Shown here: positions 5,198 through 5,844 of the stretch, one piece after another
How positions within the stretch are numbered: the stretch's first letter is position 1
Layout: each line of letters opens with the position of its first letter
Origin: an uncultured Actinomyces sp.
GTDB taxonomy: Bacteria > Actinomycetota > Actinomycetes > Actinomycetales > Actinomycetaceae
NCBI GenBank assembly: GCA_915069725.1
Contig: CAJZFF010000138.1
Location: 1 to 5,844, forward strand
DNA length: 5,844 bases
Direction of reading: 5' to 3'
Notes under the pieces: model-generated
Database searches by the model: none
Told to the model about the DNA's origin: nothing
Seen by the model: the letters and a program-made list of their open reading frames with translations, nothing else
Made by a program: the position numbers and the translations under genes

Positions 5198-5211
5198 CCC
5201 GGGATCCCGGG
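5198..5211. repeat. Perfect 14-bp palindrome upstream of orn
   Basis: CCCGGGATCCCGGG is its own reverse complement over all 14 bases. It lies 35-48 nt before GTG 5163, that is where the -35 region of the proposed leaderless promoter would fall. It may be an operator for a dimeric protein or chance symmetry in GC-rich DNA. Confidence 0.5.
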
Positions 5212-5223
5212 CAGCGCAGCCGG

Positions 5224-5268
5224 GCCGCTCGTGCACCTCGTGAGCGGCGCATCCGCTCCATGAGCGGC
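5224..5268. repeat. Array of four alternating GAGCGG half-repeats
   Basis: GCCGCTC (5224-5230), GAGCGGC (5242-5248), CCGCTC (5253-5258) and GAGCGGC (5262-5268) alternate in orientation. Neighbouring units can form three mutually exclusive hairpins, the tightest being CCGCTC-CAT-GAGCGG. The two GAGCGGC units sit inside an exact 10-bp direct repeat TGAGCGGCGC (5241 and 5261) with a 20-bp period. The array lies between tRNA-Arg and orn, with no gene in the interval 5164-5362. Confidence 0.5.
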
Positions 5269-5310
5269 GCCCGTGTCCGCGCGGGGGCATGCGAGACTAT
5301 GGAAGGGCGT

Positions 5311-5338
5311 GGGGGCGCGAGGAGGGGCTCTCGCCCCC
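5311..5338 (-). terminator. Strong hairpin downstream of tRNA-Arg
   Basis: GGGGGCGCGAG (5311-5321) pairs with CTCTCGCCCCC (5328-5338) at 10 of 11 positions around a 6-nt loop. On the minus strand it lies 24 nt after the tRNA-Arg 3' end, the right place for its terminator. There is no T-tract; stem strength alone supports the call. Confidence 0.65.
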
Positions 5339-5362
5339 GCTAGCGGAGGTGAGAGGATCCAG

Positions 5363-5435
5363 TGCCCCCGACAGGACTCGAACCTGCAACCATCGGATTA
5401 GAAGGCCGGTGCTCTATCCATTGAGCTACGGAGGC
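5363..5435 (-). tRNA. tRNA-Arg (TCT anticodon)
   Basis: A complete 73-nt minus-strand tRNA. The acceptor stem GCCTCCG/CGGGGGC (one T-G wobble) has discriminator A73 and no encoded CCA (CTG follows). The D arm is GCTCAATGGATAGAGC, the anticodon loop CTTCTAA has TCT at positions 34-36 (5400-5402), and the T arm GCAGGTTCGAGTCCTGT is canonical. It reads AGA, a rare codon in GC-rich genomes. The gene is intact, including its 5' end, although a truncated permease gene runs up to its promoter. Confidence 0.97.
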
Positions 5436-5445
5436 GGGCGGGCTC

Positions 5446-5473
5446 AGCGTACGGCATCGGGTGCAGTTGTCCC
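5446..5473 (-). promoter_or_regulatory. Candidate promoter of tRNA-Arg
   Basis: On the minus strand GGGACA (5468-5473, four of six against TTGACA) and TACGCT (5446-5451) are 16 nt apart. Transcription would start near 5439, a few nt before the mature tRNA. TACGCT is the same hexamer seen before panD. The -35 overlaps the point where permease similarity ends. Confidence 0.4.
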
Positions 5474-5844
5474 CATCGGCGGTGCGCACGGTGACCGTGG
5501 AGCCGACCTCGGCGCTTGTGGCCTTGGCCTGGTTGTAGGACAGGGAGACCTCGCTGTCGTCGTTGGGGGAGCGGCCGGACATGTACTTCATGGGGAAGGC
5601 GTTGTGGTCGCCGATGTCGATGAGGACCGACTCCCACTCTCCGTCCTGCGTGCGCATCTTGTAGTTCCGGCGCAGCACGGTGGTGTACGTGGAGACGCGG
5701 GGATCGTCGGCGACGGCGCTCTCCACGGTGCTCAGCTCCTGGGTGCCGGCGCGCACGTCGATGCGCAGGTCCGCCTCGCCCACGCCCAGGTAGGTGGCGA
5801 TCTGGGGGTCGTCCAGGGTGGTGGAGACGTTGACCGGCAGCACC
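5466..5844 (-). pseudogene. ABC-transporter permease (FtsX/MacB type), internal fragment, 3' end lost
   Basis: The frame enters from the right edge and reads PVNVSTTLDDPQIATYLGVGEADLRIDVRAGTQEL, then DDPRVSTYTTVLRRNYKMRT, YMSGRSPNDDSEVSLSYNQAKATSAEVGSTVTVRTADGD. This looks like the extracellular MacB-type core domain that follows the first membrane helix in large ABC-exporter permeases: the moderate YMSGRxPxxDxEVSLSYNQA pattern and VGSTVTV are typical. About 126 codons are visible. The similarity stops near 5466; the same frame then runs through the tRNA-Arg promoter and gene to a stop at 5340, giving a translated-tRNA tail that is not protein. The remaining core domain and the C-terminal membrane helices are therefore missing, and the product would not be a working permease. 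The N-terminus and partner ATPase lie outside the window. The subfamily is not certain. Confidence 0.72.

Noticed and set aside
5224..5268. CRISPR-like repeat array
   Set aside because: The units are 6-7 bp, alternate in orientation and have no spacer-repeat regularity; no cas gene is present.
5363..5435. tRNA-Arg as an attachment site of an integrated island
   Set aside because: No duplicated tRNA 3' end, no integrase, and the broken gene lies on the 5' side; not enough to call an att site.
5340..5465. Protein tail SVAQWIEHRPSNPMVAGSS in frame with the permease
   Set aside because: This is the well-known false translation of a tRNA gene; the bases form a complete tRNA-Arg.

Overview
The window is GC-rich bacterial DNA from a high-G+C actinobacterium, most likely an Actinomyces/Schaalia-type organism. 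Reasons: codons are biased to G/C at the third position; PanD and the citramalate-synthase remnant read like actinobacterial versions; the small haem-monooxygenase relative keeps the residue numbering of mycobacterial MhuD; and an orn gene lies next to tRNA-His. The genus is inferred from sequence character only.

Layout from left to right: (1) 45-1244, minus strand, a 399-residue cytosolic protein of unknown family. (2) 1324-1779, minus, aspartate 1-decarboxylase (panD), with a candidate leaderless promoter, a near-palindrome and a composite hairpin upstream. (3) 2028-about 2159, minus, only the last ~45 codons of pantoate-beta-alanine ligase (panC). (4) about 2160-3122, plus, the C-terminal ~320 residues of an (R)-citramalate synthase (cimA) joined back-to-back to the panC tail; both genes lack their 5' parts. 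(5) 3207-3500, minus, a MhuD/ABM-type haem-degrading monooxygenase, convergent with the cimA remnant across a hairpin. (6) 3657-4079, minus, a four-helix DUF6463-like membrane protein. (7) 4303-4378, minus, tRNA-His(GTG) with a recognisable promoter. (8) 4531-5163, minus, oligoribonuclease (orn). (9) 5363-5435, minus, tRNA-Arg(TCT) with a hairpin downstream and a promoter-like pair upstream. (10) 5466-5844, minus, the middle of an ABC-transporter permease that enters from the right edge and stops abruptly at the tRNA-Arg promoter.

The intact genes are mostly housekeeping: beta-alanine supply for pantothenate/CoA, haem iron release, nanoRNA turnover and two tRNAs. I find no defence system, CRISPR array, transposase, integrase or biosynthetic cluster. 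The unusual part is the architecture. The window holds two abrupt gene breaks: panC tail against inverted cimA tail near 2157, and the permease against tRNA-Arg near 5466. The first has the geometry expected from an inversion with one end in panC and the other in cimA, or from an inverted amplification or assembly chimera. If it is real, the cell would need other copies of panC and cimA, or would depend on outside pantothenate/pantoate and another route to isoleucine. No gene-free stretch exceeds 300 bases; the longest are 1780-2027 (248 bases, described below), 4080-4302 (223 bases) and 5164-5362 (199 bases).
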